64,000 nt of DNA, from the NCBI GenBank assembly GCA_019358895.1, contig JAHHIG010000019.1, forward strand, positions 1 to 64,000, given 5' to 3'. The notes under the pieces are model-generated. The model saw only the letters and a list, made by a program, of their open reading frames with translations. It did no database searches and had not been told where the DNA came from. Both the position numbers and the translations under genes were made by a program. Source of the stretch: Tildeniella nuda ZEHNDER 1965/U140. Lineage in GTDB: Bacteria; Cyanobacteriota; Cyanobacteriia; Leptolyngbyales; Leptolyngbyaceae. This document shows positions 32,383 to 41,607 of this stretch, one piece after another (the first letter of the stretch is position 1; each line of letters begins with the position of its first letter).

Positions 32383-34932
32383 GTGAAACCATTTTTGCCG
32401 ATTCATTCCCTATGCATTATGAGTGCTGCTGCTTTATGGATAGTGCCAACCGTGCAAGCTAACGAAGCAGCACAACCATTACCATCGGCTGAAACTATCA
32501 AGTTGCGGGACTTCAAACGCCCTGCAATCACCGTCAAAGAATGGCTGGCACAGGTGGAAGCCGCAACGGTGCAAGTGACAGGCGTAACGTTAGAGCGTAC
32601 CGAAGTGGGTTTCAACATCACCCTGGAAACGGTAGATGGCAAACCGTTACAAGTAGATGCCACTAAATTCAAAACCGAGGGCAACAGTTTGATTGCCGAC
32701 ATTCCCAATGCGGTGTTGGCACTGACTAATGCTCAAGAGTTTAGTGCCGATAACCCAACGGGAGAGATTGCCAATGTCCGCGTGACGCAAGTGGATGCAG
32801 CCAACATTCGAGTCATCGTAGCGGGTAAAAATGCGTTGCCAACCGAGGAAGTGACGCTAAAAACGGGCGCGTTGGCGTACAGTCTCAACCCGGAAGGGGA
32901 GACACCGGAAGAAGAACTCGTGGTGACGGGAGAAGGACAGCGGGGTTACAGCGCTCCCAATGCATCAACGGCAACTGGAACAGACGCACCGATTCTAGAA
33001 ACCCCTTTTTCAGTGCAGGTCGTCCCGCAGGATGTGCTTCGTGATCAGCAGGTGATCCGTCTTGAGGATGCCTTGACGAACATCAGTGGTGTGATCTCTG
33101 CAGGCAATAACGGGGGACGTGAAGCCGCTTTCAGCATTCGGGGTTTTGGCAATCAGTTTAGTAGCTCCGTGCCAACCCTCAGAGATGGGTATCGCTTATA
33201 CGGCAGCTTTCAAGGTATTTCAGAGATCGGTATTTTAGAACGGGTTGAAGTGCTGAAAGGTCCCGCTTCCATTTTGTATGGAGAAATTGAACCGGGCGGC
33301 GTGATTAATCTGGTATCTAAAAAACCACTGGCAAAACCATTTTATGAAGCAGAACTTCAGGTGGGCAGTCGAGCATTGGTGCGCCCTCGCATTGATTTAA
33401 CGGGTTCTCTCACTACAGATGGGAGTTTGCTCTACCGCTTGAATGCTCTCTATCAGCACGATCGCAGTTTTCGCAATTTTGATACCGATACCAACCGTTT
33501 TGCCATTGCCCCAACATTGACCTGGAAAATGAGCGATCGCACGGATCTAACGGTTAGCCTGGACTACATCCATCAGGAAAGTCCCGCAGATTTTGGCATT
33601 ACTAAATTTGGCGATGGAGTGGCTCCCGTTTCACGAGCGTTCGTGGCAAATAACCCGGATGATTCGATTACAACGGACTATTTAAGTGCAGGCTACAGCT
33701 TTGAACATCGCTTTAGTGATCACTGGAAAATTCGGAATGGCTTTCGCTACATCAGCTACGACTACGACTACAGTGTTGTCGCACTGCCATTTCTTGTCAT
33801 TGATTCGGATATCATTCGCTTTTTTGCCGATCAAGACGGTCAGGATCGTTCCTATGCTCTTACTACCAGTGTTGTCGGTAAATTTGCCACTGGCTCAATC
33901 AAACATACCCTTACCGCAGGCGTTGATCTAAATCGCAGTGAATCGCGCATTCTCACCGTCTTTGGCGATCCCTCACCGCTTAATATCTTCGCTCCAGACT
34001 ATGACCTCATTCCTAAACCCGATCGCGCTGCTTTACCGCTGTTTGGCGACACACTCACAACAGCAAACCGACTGGGTCTCTACCTGCAAGATCAGGTCTA
34101 CTTGCTAGACAATTTGATTCTTGTGGCTGGCTTACGCTATGACACAATCACTCAAAAGACGACAAATGTGGAAACTGCCTTCAGTGAAGGTGGCGCATCA
34201 GAGCAAACCAATGATGCTCTAACTCCGCGTGTGGGATTGTTATACCGTCCGATTCCAGCACTGGCAATCTTTGCCAACTATTCCCAATCGTTTAGACCCA
34301 GCACGTCTCTCACAGCCAGTGGCTCCCCGCTACAACCCGAAAGAGGTGAAGGGTTTGAAGTAGGCGTGAAAACCGAGTTATTGAATCAAAAATTGCTGGC
34401 AACCTTAACCTACTTTGACATCACCAAGAAAAATGTCGGCGTTGCTGATCCAAACAATCCTCTGTTCTCGATCGCAACGGGTGAGCAAAAGAGTCGAGGA
34501 ATGGAGTTCGACATTGCTGGCGAATTGGCACCAGGATGGAAAGTCATTGCTTCTTACGCCTATACCAATGCAAAAATCTCTGACGATACCGATGAAACCA
34601 TCGTTGGCAATCGGTTATTTGGAATTCCTAGAAGTAAGGCGAGTTTATGGACAACCTATGAAATCCAGCAAGGCAGCTTCAAAGGGCTAGGGTTTGGGGT
34701 GGGCTTTGAGTATGTCAGTAATCGCTTTGGTGACCTGGCAAATAGTTTTCGCGTAGGCGACTACCTGGTTGGCAATGCAGCCATTTATTATCGCCGTGAC
34801 AACTATCGCTTTGCCGTCAATATCAGAAATTTTGCCAACGCCAATTACATTAGGGCGCTGACTGGCAATGAAGGTGGCATTGAACCCGGAGAGCCATTAA
34901 CCGTCATTGGTTCGGTTTCAGTGCAATTTTGA
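32383..34932 (+). CDS. TonB-dependent receptor with N-terminal AMIN domain, second copy
   Basis: This is an 849-residue receptor with the same layout as the first: GTG start after a GTGAGG site, signal peptide, AMIN domain, EELVVTG TonB-box-like motif, plug (LERVEVLKGPASILYGEIEPGG) and a barrel ending VQF. The EIEPGGVINLVSKKPL text is typical of hydroxamate/ferrichrome-like siderophore receptors. From about residue 110 to 185 it is almost identical to the first receptor at DNA level, while the plug and barrel have diverged, so ligand range likely differs. Preceded by the phased repeat array and followed by a hairpin and a second PepSY gene. The ligand cannot be read. Confidence 0.9.
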   Translation: MKPFLPIHSLCIMSAAALWIVPTVQANEAAQPLPSAETIKLRDFKRPAITVKEWLAQVEAATVQVTGVTLERTEVGFNITLETVDGKPLQVDATKFKTEGNSLIADIPNAVLALTNAQEFSADNPTGEIANVRVTQVDAANIRVIVAGKNALPTEEVTLKTGALAYSLNPEGETPEEELVVTGEGQRGYSAPNASTATGTDAPILETPFSVQVVPQDVLRDQQVIRLEDALTNISGVISAGNNGGREAAFSIRGFGNQFSSSVPTLRDGYRLYGSFQGISEIGILERVEVLKGPASILYGEIEPGGVINLVSKKPLAKPFYEAELQVGSRALVRPRIDLTGSLTTDGSLLYRLNALYQHDRSFRNFDTDTNRFAIAPTLTWKMSDRTDLTVSLDYIHQESPADFGITKFGDGVAPVSRAFVANNPDDSITTDYLSAGYSFEHRFSDHWKIRNGFRYISYDYDYSVVALPFLVIDSDIIRFFADQDGQDRSYALTTSVVGKFATGSIKHTLTAGVDLNRSESRILTVFGDPSPLNIFAPDYDLIPKPDRAALPLFGDTLTTANRLGLYLQDQVYLLDNLILVAGLRYDTITQKTTNVETAFSEGGASEQTNDALTPRVGLLYRPIPALAIFANYSQSFRPSTSLTASGSPLQPERGEGFEVGVKTELLNQKLLATLTYFDITKKNVGVADPNNPLFSIATGEQKSRGMEFDIAGELAPGWKVIASYAYTNAKISDDTDETIVGNRLFGIPRSKASLWTTYEIQQGSFKGLGFGVGFEYVSNRFGDLANSFRVGDYLVGNAAIYYRRDNYRFAVNIRNFANANYIRALTGNEGGIEPGEPLTVIGSVSVQF

Positions 34933-34941
34933 TACAAACAC

Positions 34942-34976
34942 TAGATCCCCGACTTCTTTAAGAAGCCGGGGATCTA
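34942..34976. repeat. TAGATCCCCG hairpin between receptor and PepSY genes
   Basis: TAGATCCCCG and CGGGGATCTA pair, with inner CTTCTTTAAGAAG also pairing, giving an almost complete 35-base stem. This AGATCCCCGACTTCT palindrome is a widespread cyanobacterial repeat. Being 67 bases past the receptor start-to-stop end and just before the PepSY ribosome-binding site, it may attenuate or stabilise the message. Confidence 0.7.
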
Positions 34977-34999
34977 AACACTAACTAGGAGACGTTGTT

Positions 35000-36136
35000 A
35001 TGAATACAAACCGCTTGCGTCAGTGGGTTTTAAGATTGCATGGTTCGATCGGCATTGCAATGGGATTGCTGCTGGTCATGATTAGCTTGTCGGGTGCGGG
35101 CATTGTGTTCCAGGAAGAACTGGATCACGGGTTGCATCGATCGCTCTGGCACGTTACACCACAAGCCGAACAGGTGCCATTAGATGCCATGTTTGCCTCG
35201 GCTCAGGCAATCCATCCTAATTTGCCTGTGAGTTATATTCAGGCTCCTAAAACACCCACAGAAAGCTATGTGTTTAACCAATACACACCCAATGAACGCC
35301 GACTGCAAACCTTTGTGAATCCATACACGGGACAGGTTTTGGGTTCGCGTACTTGGGAGTATTCTTTCATTGGCTTTCTCTACACAGTGCATCACGATCT
35401 CTTTGCAGGCAAAGTGGGACAAATTACGGTCGGTGTGACAGGTGTTTTACTGCTGTTAATGGCAATGACCGGAGTGATGCTGTGGACGGGCTGGCGTAAG
35501 TTAGCAACGGGTTTCAACATTCGGTGGAATGCTCCATTGCCACTGGTTAGCTACGACTTCCATCAGGTTAGCGGCATTGTTTCCAACATCTTTCTGACGA
35601 TTACTGCCGTCACAGGGGTTGTGATTGTCGTCCTTCACTTTTTACCAATGTTCAATCAAACACCAACAGCGAAGCCTGCTGTTAACGCGCCAACAGTTGC
35701 TTTGAGTACGCTGATGCAAAAAGCGGATGCTGCCATCCCAGACGGCATCACAACGTCGATCGAATTACCTGATCACGATCCGCAAAAAATGACGGTGCGT
35801 AAAAAACTGCCCAATCAGGATACGGGACGGTTTGATCTCAGCGTGGTGGAGATCGATCGCACCAGCGGTGAAGTAATTCAATCGACTAAAGTTGAAAAAG
35901 CGGAAGGCTTATTCAAGTTTATTGTGGCGATCGCCGACCTCCACTTCGGTACCTTTGGTGGTTTGCCCACCCGCATTCTTTACGTTTTTGTGGGGTTAAT
36001 GCCCACCGTTTTATTCATTACAGGTCTAGTGAATTGGCGACGTAGACGGACGATCGGTACCCGGCGAGAAACTGCCTTGCAATTTGCAGAGACACAAGAC
36101 AGTCGGCGATCGCTCAGCAATCCTGACTACGATTGA
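35000..36136 (+). CDS. PepSY-associated transmembrane protein, second copy
   Basis: This 378-residue PepSY-TM protein is a paralogue of the one at 30852-32018. N-terminal helix LRLHGSIGIAMGLLLVMISLSGAGIVF, middle helices near 135-160 and 185-210, and a C-terminal helix before the stop are similarly placed. Conserved histidines occur in LHGSIG, VHHDLFAG and DFHQVSGIV. It follows the second receptor by 67 bases with a GGAGA ribosome-binding site and ends the TonB island. Like its paralogue it is likely an inner-membrane partner of ferric-chelate uptake, possibly a reductase subunit; this is inferred from family context only. The C-terminal about 30 residues are charged and cytoplasmic. Confidence 0.83.
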   Translation: MNTNRLRQWVLRLHGSIGIAMGLLLVMISLSGAGIVFQEELDHGLHRSLWHVTPQAEQVPLDAMFASAQAIHPNLPVSYIQAPKTPTESYVFNQYTPNERRLQTFVNPYTGQVLGSRTWEYSFIGFLYTVHHDLFAGKVGQITVGVTGVLLLLMAMTGVMLWTGWRKLATGFNIRWNAPLPLVSYDFHQVSGIVSNIFLTITAVTGVVIVVLHFLPMFNQTPTAKPAVNAPTVALSTLMQKADAAIPDGITTSIELPDHDPQKMTVRKKLPNQDTGRFDLSVVEIDRTSGEVIQSTKVEKAEGLFKFIVAIADLHFGTFGGLPTRILYVFVGLMPTVLFITGLVNWRRRRTIGTRRETALQFAETQDSRRSLSNPDYD

Positions 36137-36269
36137 AATACACATTCAGGGATTGGGATGGTTGGAGGAGCCGACCATCAGCAACGTTTTGGCAAGTTAA
36201 TTCTGCTCATTGAGCCGCTGTTGTTTTGAATCGACTGTGCTGCCAAAGCCAATTGCAATCACTGACCAC

Positions 36270-36414
36270 TAGGCAGTGTTTTAAAACTCCTAATTGCTTT
36301 GTTACCGAGAACTTCTGCCCCCTCAATCCCCCAATTCTGGGGGACTTTGAAGCTGGTTTGTAAGCCCCCAAGTTTGGGGGTTGGGGGCTTTCGAGGGTTT
36401 TAAAACACGCCCTA
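36270..36414. mobile_element. 145-bp MITE (TAGGCAGTGTTTTAAAAC termini), copy A
   Basis: Termini TAGGCAGTGTTTTAAAAC and, reversed, TAGGGCGTGTTTTAAAAC enclose C-rich/G-rich inner palindromes. It lies inside the IS1 remnant between codons for RL and VVS, with TA at both ends as a two-base target duplication. This is the mark of IS630/Tc1-type insertion. An inverted relative lies at 41427-41570. Confidence 0.85.
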
Positions 36415-36510
36415 GCCGCGTAGTCACTTTCGTTTGCTCCCACCATTTGCCAAACTTATTCTGTCTGCGACACCATCTGCCAGTTTGTTGCCGGACAATA
36501 CCATTGGTTT

Positions 36511-36663
36511 GGTACTTATATACTTAACCCACCAACGCTGCCGCCCTCACCCCCAACCCCTCTCCCAGTGGAGAAGGGCGTAGATGCTCTCTTGTTCCCT
36601 CTCCCAGCGGGAGAGGGCTAGGGTGAGGGCGCTCTGTCCTGGTGAGGCAAGTATATAAATGCC
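36511..36663. mobile_element. 153-bp MITE with 8-bp target duplication
   Basis: Termini GGTACTTATATACTT and, reversed, GGCATTTATATACTT match at 13 of 15 positions. ATTGGTTT is directly repeated at 36503-36510 and 36664-36671. The interior carries the GCCCTCACCC...GGGTGAGGGC palindrome. It interrupts the IS1 remnant within TNGI/VRQQ. An 8-bp duplication points to a transposase family other than that of the neighbouring TA-type MITE. Confidence 0.88.
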
Positions 36664-37522
36664 ATTGGTTTGCTCTAAGCGCTGCGTTTTGTTTTTGCCA
36701 AGCGAGTGCAGAATTTCAGAGGGCAGTATCCGTTCATAGCCTTCCCAATCAGCACTGTGCCAGCGCTTGCCAGCCGTTTTTCCTTCTGTACTAACCACCA
36801 GTGCCTCAATCAGTGCATCAGTGTGTTTGCCGACCCGTGCCGCTAAAATCAATCCACTCGAATCAGCTAAACTCAGCTCTATCAAGACTGACAATGGTGT
36901 TGTCTGCCAGTCCTGTGATGCGGCTGATGCCTCGGAGACGACTGCCTTCACTATGGGCTTGGAGCACCTGTTGCACTTGCGCTGGACTCACTTGCCGCCA
37001 GTAGTAAAGCGTGTTAAAGCGCTCAGAGAAGTGCCTACACCTGGGAGCAATAGCGTTGATGTCCATTGGGCATCTTGCCAGGTTTGTGAGACTTAGAATG
37101 ACCACAGAGCCGACATTCCATAGCTTGCTGAGGGAAAGAGTTCGCTCTAACTCTACCAATCCCACAATCTTTTAAGGCACAATCTGCTCATCGATCGCCT
37201 ACAAAGGTAGCCACTATCCAGAATTGTCACCAGGACGGTTCAAAGCATTCTGGACAGATTGAGACCCAAATCCGCCTATGATCTTCAGAATAGGAGCGTC
37301 TATGTGTCTTCAGGCTGCATCTCTCCTACGGTGTCCTCCTGGAACGCCTACAATGCCAGTAGGTTTGACTCATTCAGTCGAATGAGTGATGGCAATGCTC
37401 ACTTGAATGCGGTATTCCTTAGTTCTCTTAGCTCTTTGATCATCTGTATAAAGATGAACTCTCTTAGTTGAAATCCTCCTATAGCTTTAACGTAGATTGG
37501 ACGCGAACCAGAGGTACTGCTG

Positions 37523-38236
37523 ATGCATTCCCCCGAAGACGGCAAGAAACATAAAACACGACGAAATTTTTTAGGACAGGCGTTGACCGCAGCAGGAACA
37601 GCGATCGCGGCTCCCTCACTGCTCAATCAAGCAACAGCCGCTCAAACTGAAAAGCCTGCTCCTGGACAAGGTGAACTGTCTGTATCTCTTAACATTAACG
37701 GCAAGCAACAAACGCTGGCGATCGAGCCACGCGTCACGCTGCTGGATACTCTGCGCGAACGACTGGGGCTGACTGGCAGCAAAAAAGGCTGTGACCACGG
37801 ACAATGCGGAGCCTGTACGGTACTGGTGGATGGACAGCGGATCTATTCCTGTCTCGCGCTGGCAGTCATGCAGGAGGGCAAGCAAATTGTCACCGTGGAA
37901 GGACTGGCAAAAGGAGATGTGCTGCATCCGGTACAAACTGCCTTTATCGAGAACGATGGGCTTCAGTGCGGCTACTGTACCCCCGGACAAATCTGCGCCT
38001 CGGTTGCTTTGCTGGATGAAGTAAAACGAGGCTGTGCCAGCGCCGTTACAGTGGATCTGACCAAACCTCAACTGATGAATCTTTCGGAAGCTGAAATCAA
38101 AGAGCGATTAAGCGGTAATCTCTGTCGCTGTAGCGCTTACAACGGAATCGTGGCTGCTGTTCAGCAAGCAACTGGACAAACGCCTCCCTCTCCTGCGGCG
38201 GCAATGTTGGTGCGTGAAGCAGGAGTTCCGGCATGA
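37523..38236 (+). CDS. paoA: Aldehyde oxidoreductase 2Fe-2S subunit, Tat-exported (PaoA/YagT-like)
   Basis: This 237-residue iron-sulfur subunit of a xanthine-oxidase-family molybdoenzyme carries a twin-arginine signal (RRNFLG at 13-18, hydrophobic to about 31, cleavage near ATAAQ). The first [2Fe-2S] cluster is plant-type with Cys90, Cys95, Cys98 and Cys110; the second uses Cys149, Cys152, Cys201 and Cys203. The Tat signal implies export of the folded heterotrimer to the periplasm, as for E. coli PaoABC. The stop overlaps the start of the FAD subunit gene by four bases. The enzyme oxidises aldehydes to carboxylic acids in known homologues; the physiological substrate here is unknown. First gene of the Mo-enzyme operon. 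Confidence 0.92.
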   Translation: MHSPEDGKKHKTRRNFLGQALTAAGTAIAAPSLLNQATAAQTEKPAPGQGELSVSLNINGKQQTLAIEPRVTLLDTLRERLGLTGSKKGCDHGQCGACTVLVDGQRIYSCLALAVMQEGKQIVTVEGLAKGDVLHPVQTAFIENDGLQCGYCTPGQICASVALLDEVKRGCASAVTVDLTKPQLMNLSEAEIKERLSGNLCRCSAYNGIVAAVQQATGQTPPSPAAAMLVREAGVPA

Positions 38237-39222
38237 AAAACTTTTCCTATGTCCGCGCTACCTCGGTGAAAGAAGCCGTTCAGCAGGCATCGAGCAGTCC
38301 AACTGCGATGTTCATCGCGGGTGGCACCAATCTGGTCGATCGCATGAAAGTCTTTTTAGACGAACCCTCCCAACTGATTGATATCAACCGTCTGGGAATG
38401 ACGCGCATTGAGCAAACGAGCAGCGGTCTACGCCTTGGCGCACTCGTTAGCAACACCGCTGTTGCCGATCATCCCGAAGTCCGGCGCAACTATCCCATGT
38501 TGTCCCGTGCCATTCTACTGGGAGCGTCTCAGCAAATTCGCAATGTGGCAACGACGGGCGGCAACCTGCTGCAACGGACTCGCTGCCCCTACTACTACGA
38601 CACCGCATTTAACTGCAACAAACGAGAACCCGGAACGGGCTGTGCAGCACTGACTGGCATTAACCGGATACACGCCCTGTTTGGAGCCAGCGATCAGTGC
38701 GTGGCAGTACATCCCTCTGATATGTGCGTGCCTCTGGCAGCGCTGGAGGCGATCGTGGAAGTAGAAGGAGCCAAAGGCAAGCGCCAAATTCCGTTTACCA
38801 ACTTCCATCGGCTACCGGGCGACACTCCACAACGAGATACCAATTTGGAACCGGGGGAACTGATTACAGCAGTGATCTTACCGTCTGCATCGTTTGCTAA
38901 CAGCGTGTATTTGAAGCTGCGCGATCGGGCCTCCTATGCGTTTGCGCTGGTTTCGGTTGCAGCGGCGGTTGAAATGGCAGACAACCGTATCAAAACAGCA
39001 CGGCTGGCGATGGGCGGCATGGCTCACAAACCCTGGCGGTTTACGGAGGCGGAGACCTTTCTCACGGGCAAAGCGGCAACGACCGAAACGTTCCAACAGG
39101 CAGCCGAGGTTGCCTTGCAAGGAGCCAAACCGCTCGAGCACAACGGCTTCAAAGTCGAATTAGCCAAACGGGCGATCAGACGCGCCCTCACAGTTTCAGC
39201 CAAAGGAGGCGGGATCGCATGA
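38233..39222 (+). CDS. paoB: Aldehyde oxidoreductase FAD-binding subunit with extra 4Fe-4S site (PaoB/YagS-like)
   Basis: This 329-residue FAD-binding subunit (CO dehydrogenase medium-chain type) has the FAD phosphate motifs FIAGGTNLVD (about 27-36) and ATTGGNLLQ (106-114). A cysteine-rich insertion follows (RCPYYY ... FNCNKREPGTGCAAL ... SDQCVAVHPSDM) with Cys118, Cys128, Cys137 and Cys156, matching the [4Fe-4S] cluster that distinguishes PaoB and some relatives from plain xanthine dehydrogenases. It takes electrons from the 2Fe-2S clusters and passes them to an acceptor. It overlaps paoA by four bases and paoC by four bases. Confidence 0.92.
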   Translation: MKNFSYVRATSVKEAVQQASSSPTAMFIAGGTNLVDRMKVFLDEPSQLIDINRLGMTRIEQTSSGLRLGALVSNTAVADHPEVRRNYPMLSRAILLGASQQIRNVATTGGNLLQRTRCPYYYDTAFNCNKREPGTGCAALTGINRIHALFGASDQCVAVHPSDMCVPLAALEAIVEVEGAKGKRQIPFTNFHRLPGDTPQRDTNLEPGELITAVILPSASFANSVYLKLRDRASYAFALVSVAAAVEMADNRIKTARLAMGGMAHKPWRFTEAETFLTGKAATTETFQQAAEVALQGAKPLEHNGFKVELAKRAIRRALTVSAKGGGIA

Positions 39223-41333
39223 GTAAGGTGATTGGTACGGCGGTCAACCGCAAAGATGGCTACGCAAAAGTAACGGGCACGGCGACTTACTCGGCAGAGC
39301 ATGACGTTCCGGGACTGGTGCATGGGGTTGTGGTCACGTCTACGATCGCGAATGGACGGATTAAGGCGATCGACACCCGCGAAGCAGAAAAGGCTCCCGG
39401 CGTGATTGCTGTCTTCACGCCCAAGAATGCCCCCAAGGTGTTTAAACCCAGCAACGACTTTATGAAGTCGAAAATTTACGAAGCGCGTTTGCCGCTGGCA
39501 GATGACAAGGTTCACTACGCAGGGCAAATCATCGGCTTGGTGGTAGCCGATACCTTTGAACGGGCAAGACACGGCGCGCAACTGGTGAAGGTCGAGTACG
39601 ACGCTCAGAAGCCCACGATCGAGGCGAAAAACGCAGTTTACAAAGAAGCGCCGCCACAGATGGGTGAGGAATTTAAGTTTACAAAAGGGGATTTTGCCGC
39701 TGGGATGGCAAGTGCCGCCACGAAAATCGAGGCAACTTACACAACTTCGACCGAGCTACACGCGCCGCTGGAACCCCACGCCACGATCGCCCACTGGCAA
39801 GGAACAGATTCTCTCACCGTCTACGAGCCGTCCCAGTGGGTTGCGTTAACTCAGCGTACCTACGCTGAACTATTTGGGCTACCGTCAGAAAAGGTTCGCA
39901 TCGTGATTCCTTACCTGGGCGGAGCGTTTGGCTGTAAAGGGTTTCCTTGGCCCCACGCGATTTTGACTGCTGCCGCCGCTCGTCAAATCAAGCGTCCCCT
40001 CAAAGTTGTGATGAGCCGTAGACAGATGACTGCCAACACGGGGCATCGGTCTGAAACAGAACAAACGATTCGACTGGCGGCAGCGGCAGATGGAATGCTG
40101 AGCGCGATCGCCCATGAAGTGAAGTCCACCACATCACCCGTGGATGTCTTCACAGAGCCTTGTACCTCTGTCACGCCAGTCATGTACACCGCTCCCAATC
40201 TGCTGCTGAATCAAGAGTTGGCAGTGATGAATATCGGCACACCTACTTTTATGCGGGGTCCTGGCGAAACTCCAGGCATGTGGGCGTTGGAGTCGGCGAT
40301 GGATGAACTCGCCTGGGCGTTGAAGCTAGACCCAGTAGCACTGCGGCTGAAGAACGAAACAAAGGAGCATCAGCGCAAGGGACTCCCCTTCTCCGCCAAA
40401 CATTTTGCCGATTGTCTCAAGGTTGGGGCAGAGCGGTTTGGTTGGAAAGACAGACCACAGCCGCGATCGCTGACCCGCGATGGTGCACTCGTGGGCTGGG
40501 GCATGGCGGCTGCCACCTTCCCTGGTTCTCGCGGCGCAACCTCCGCTAAAGTGCGTTTGTTGCCCGATGGCACGGTTCATGTTCTCACCTCTGGCAACGA
40601 TATGGGGACGGGTTCGTACACGGTTGTGGCGATCGCCGCCGCCGATACATTGGGCATTCCGGTTGAAAAGGTGCGAGTGGAGATGGGTGACTCACAGTTG
40701 CCCGATGGCGGCTTGGCAGGCGGTTCTCAGATGACTGCATCCCTCGTCCCCAGCGTCACCAAAGCGTGCCAGGATATCCTCAAAACTGCCAACTGCACCA
40801 GTGGAACTGAAGCCTGTGCAGCGCTTCAGAAGTCGGGACGGGCGGCGATCGAAGCCTCTGCGTCTTCTGCTCCTGGTGACGAAGACAAGAAATGGGCATT
40901 CCAGTCCTGGGGCGCTCACTTTTGCGAAGTCACCGTCGATGAAGAAATTGGACGGTTGCGAGTCACCCGCTGGGTATCGGTGATGGATGTTGGGCGCGTG
41001 ATCAATACCAAAGCCGCTGCCAGTCAGGTGCGCGGTGGGGTGATTATGGGGCTTGGACAGGCACTGATGGAAGAGTGCCATTTTGATCCAAACACCGGGT
41101 ATCCCGTCGTCTATGATCTTGCGACCTATCACTTCCCTGCCCATGCAGACACGCCTCGGATTGATGTTGCCTTTGTCGGCGAACCGGATTTGAACTTTAA
41201 TCCGGCAGGTGCACGCGGTGTCGGTGAGATTTGCATCACGGGTGTCTCAGCAGCCGTTGCCAATGCGGTCTACCACGCCACGGGCAAGCGATTACGCAGT
41301 TTGCCACTCACACCCGACAAGTTGATTGCGTAA
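39219..41333 (+). CDS. paoC: Aldehyde oxidoreductase molybdenum-binding subunit (PaoC/YagR-like)
   Basis: This 704-residue Mo-pyranopterin subunit of the xanthine-oxidase family has the two-domain layout: an aldehyde-oxidase a/b-hammerhead domain (about 15-125) and the cofactor domain after about 140. Typical blocks are LGGAFGCKG, RGPGETPG and, near the C-terminus, GARGVGEIC with the conserved base Glu670. Substrate is oxidised at the Mo centre using water-derived oxygen. Homologues use the cytidine dinucleotide form of the cofactor, which matches the MocA-like gene downstream. It overlaps paoB by four bases. The inverted MITE copy lies just after it, before the ABM gene. Substrate is unknown; aromatic or aliphatic aldehydes are likely from homology to PaoABC and isoquinoline oxidoreductase. 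Confidence 0.92.
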   Translation: MSKVIGTAVNRKDGYAKVTGTATYSAEHDVPGLVHGVVVTSTIANGRIKAIDTREAEKAPGVIAVFTPKNAPKVFKPSNDFMKSKIYEARLPLADDKVHYAGQIIGLVVADTFERARHGAQLVKVEYDAQKPTIEAKNAVYKEAPPQMGEEFKFTKGDFAAGMASAATKIEATYTTSTELHAPLEPHATIAHWQGTDSLTVYEPSQWVALTQRTYAELFGLPSEKVRIVIPYLGGAFGCKGFPWPHAILTAAAARQIKRPLKVVMSRRQMTANTGHRSETEQTIRLAAAADGMLSAIAHEVKSTTSPVDVFTEPCTSVTPVMYTAPNLLLNQELAVMNIGTPTFMRGPGETPGMWALESAMDELAWALKLDPVALRLKNETKEHQRKGLPFSAKHFADCLKVGAERFGWKDRPQPRSLTRDGALVGWGMAAATFPGSRGATSAKVRLLPDGTVHVLTSGNDMGTGSYTVVAIAAADTLGIPVEKVRVEMGDSQLPDGGLAGGSQMTASLVPSVTKACQDILKTANCTSGTEACAALQKSGRAAIEASASSAPGDEDKKWAFQSWGAHFCEVTVDEEIGRLRVTRWVSVMDVGRVINTKAAASQVRGGVIMGLGQALMEECHFDPNTGYPVVYDLATYHFPAHADTPRIDVAFVGEPDLNFNPAGARGVGEICITGVSAAVANAVYHATGKRLRSLPLTPDKLIA

Positions 41334-41426
41334 ACTTAGTTTACTTCAAACATCTTCAGACTCTGGCTCATACCAGTCTTTTGAAGACGTACAGAGCTGC
41401 CGATCGTCGGTTGGGTTCCCTAGACC

Positions 41427-41570
41427 TAGGGCGTGTTTTAAAATCCTTAGAAGCCCCCAATCCCCAATTCTGGGGGCTGCCAAACCATCCTTAAAGTCCC
41501 CCAACGTTGGGGGATTAGGGGGCAGAACCTTACAGCAACAAAGTGATGGGAAGTTTTAAAACACTGCCTA
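41427..41570. mobile_element. 144-bp MITE (TAGGGCGTGTTTTAAAA termini), copy B
   Basis: Termini TAGGGCGTGTTTTAAAA and, reversed, TAGGCAGTGTTTTAAAA match those of the element at 36270-36414, in the opposite orientation. The inner CCCCCAATCCCCAATTCTGGGGG-type text (read in parts) is also alike. It lies between paoC and the ABM gene and could split the operon or carry a processed hairpin. Confidence 0.85.
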
Positions 41571-41607
41571 GCCCAACCGACCATTCTCAGTCAATCAACC
41601 CCTTGTT

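Larger units (their letters stand above)
36207..37121 (-). pseudogene. IS1-family transposase remnant interrupted by two MITEs
   Basis: Minus-strand fragments in several frames reconstruct an InsA/InsB-like transposase. From ATG 37121: MECRLCGHSKSHKPGKMPNG, then after a frameshift CRHFSERFNTLYYWRQVSP, then RGISRITGLADNTIVSL. A deletion follows, then LADSSGLILAARVGKHTDA, GYERILPSEILHS and RLEQTNGI. Reading resumes beyond the MITE at 36511-36663 with VRQQTGRWCRRQNKFGKWW, and beyond the MITE at 36270-36414 with VVSDCNWLWQHSRFKTTAA and a stop at 36207. Removing the two MITEs and one copy of each target duplication restores continuous text at both joins. It is inactive. Confidence 0.85.

Noticed and set aside
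25555-36136. Siderophore biosynthesis or ABC importer genes in the TonB island
   Set aside because: No NRPS/NIS synthetase, periplasmic binding protein for siderophores, or FecCD-type permease is present; only energising proteins, receptors and PepSY proteins.
36207-36446. 79-codon minus-strand ORF as a gene
   Set aside because: It reads through a MITE into the end of a broken IS1-type gene; it is a chimera of debris.
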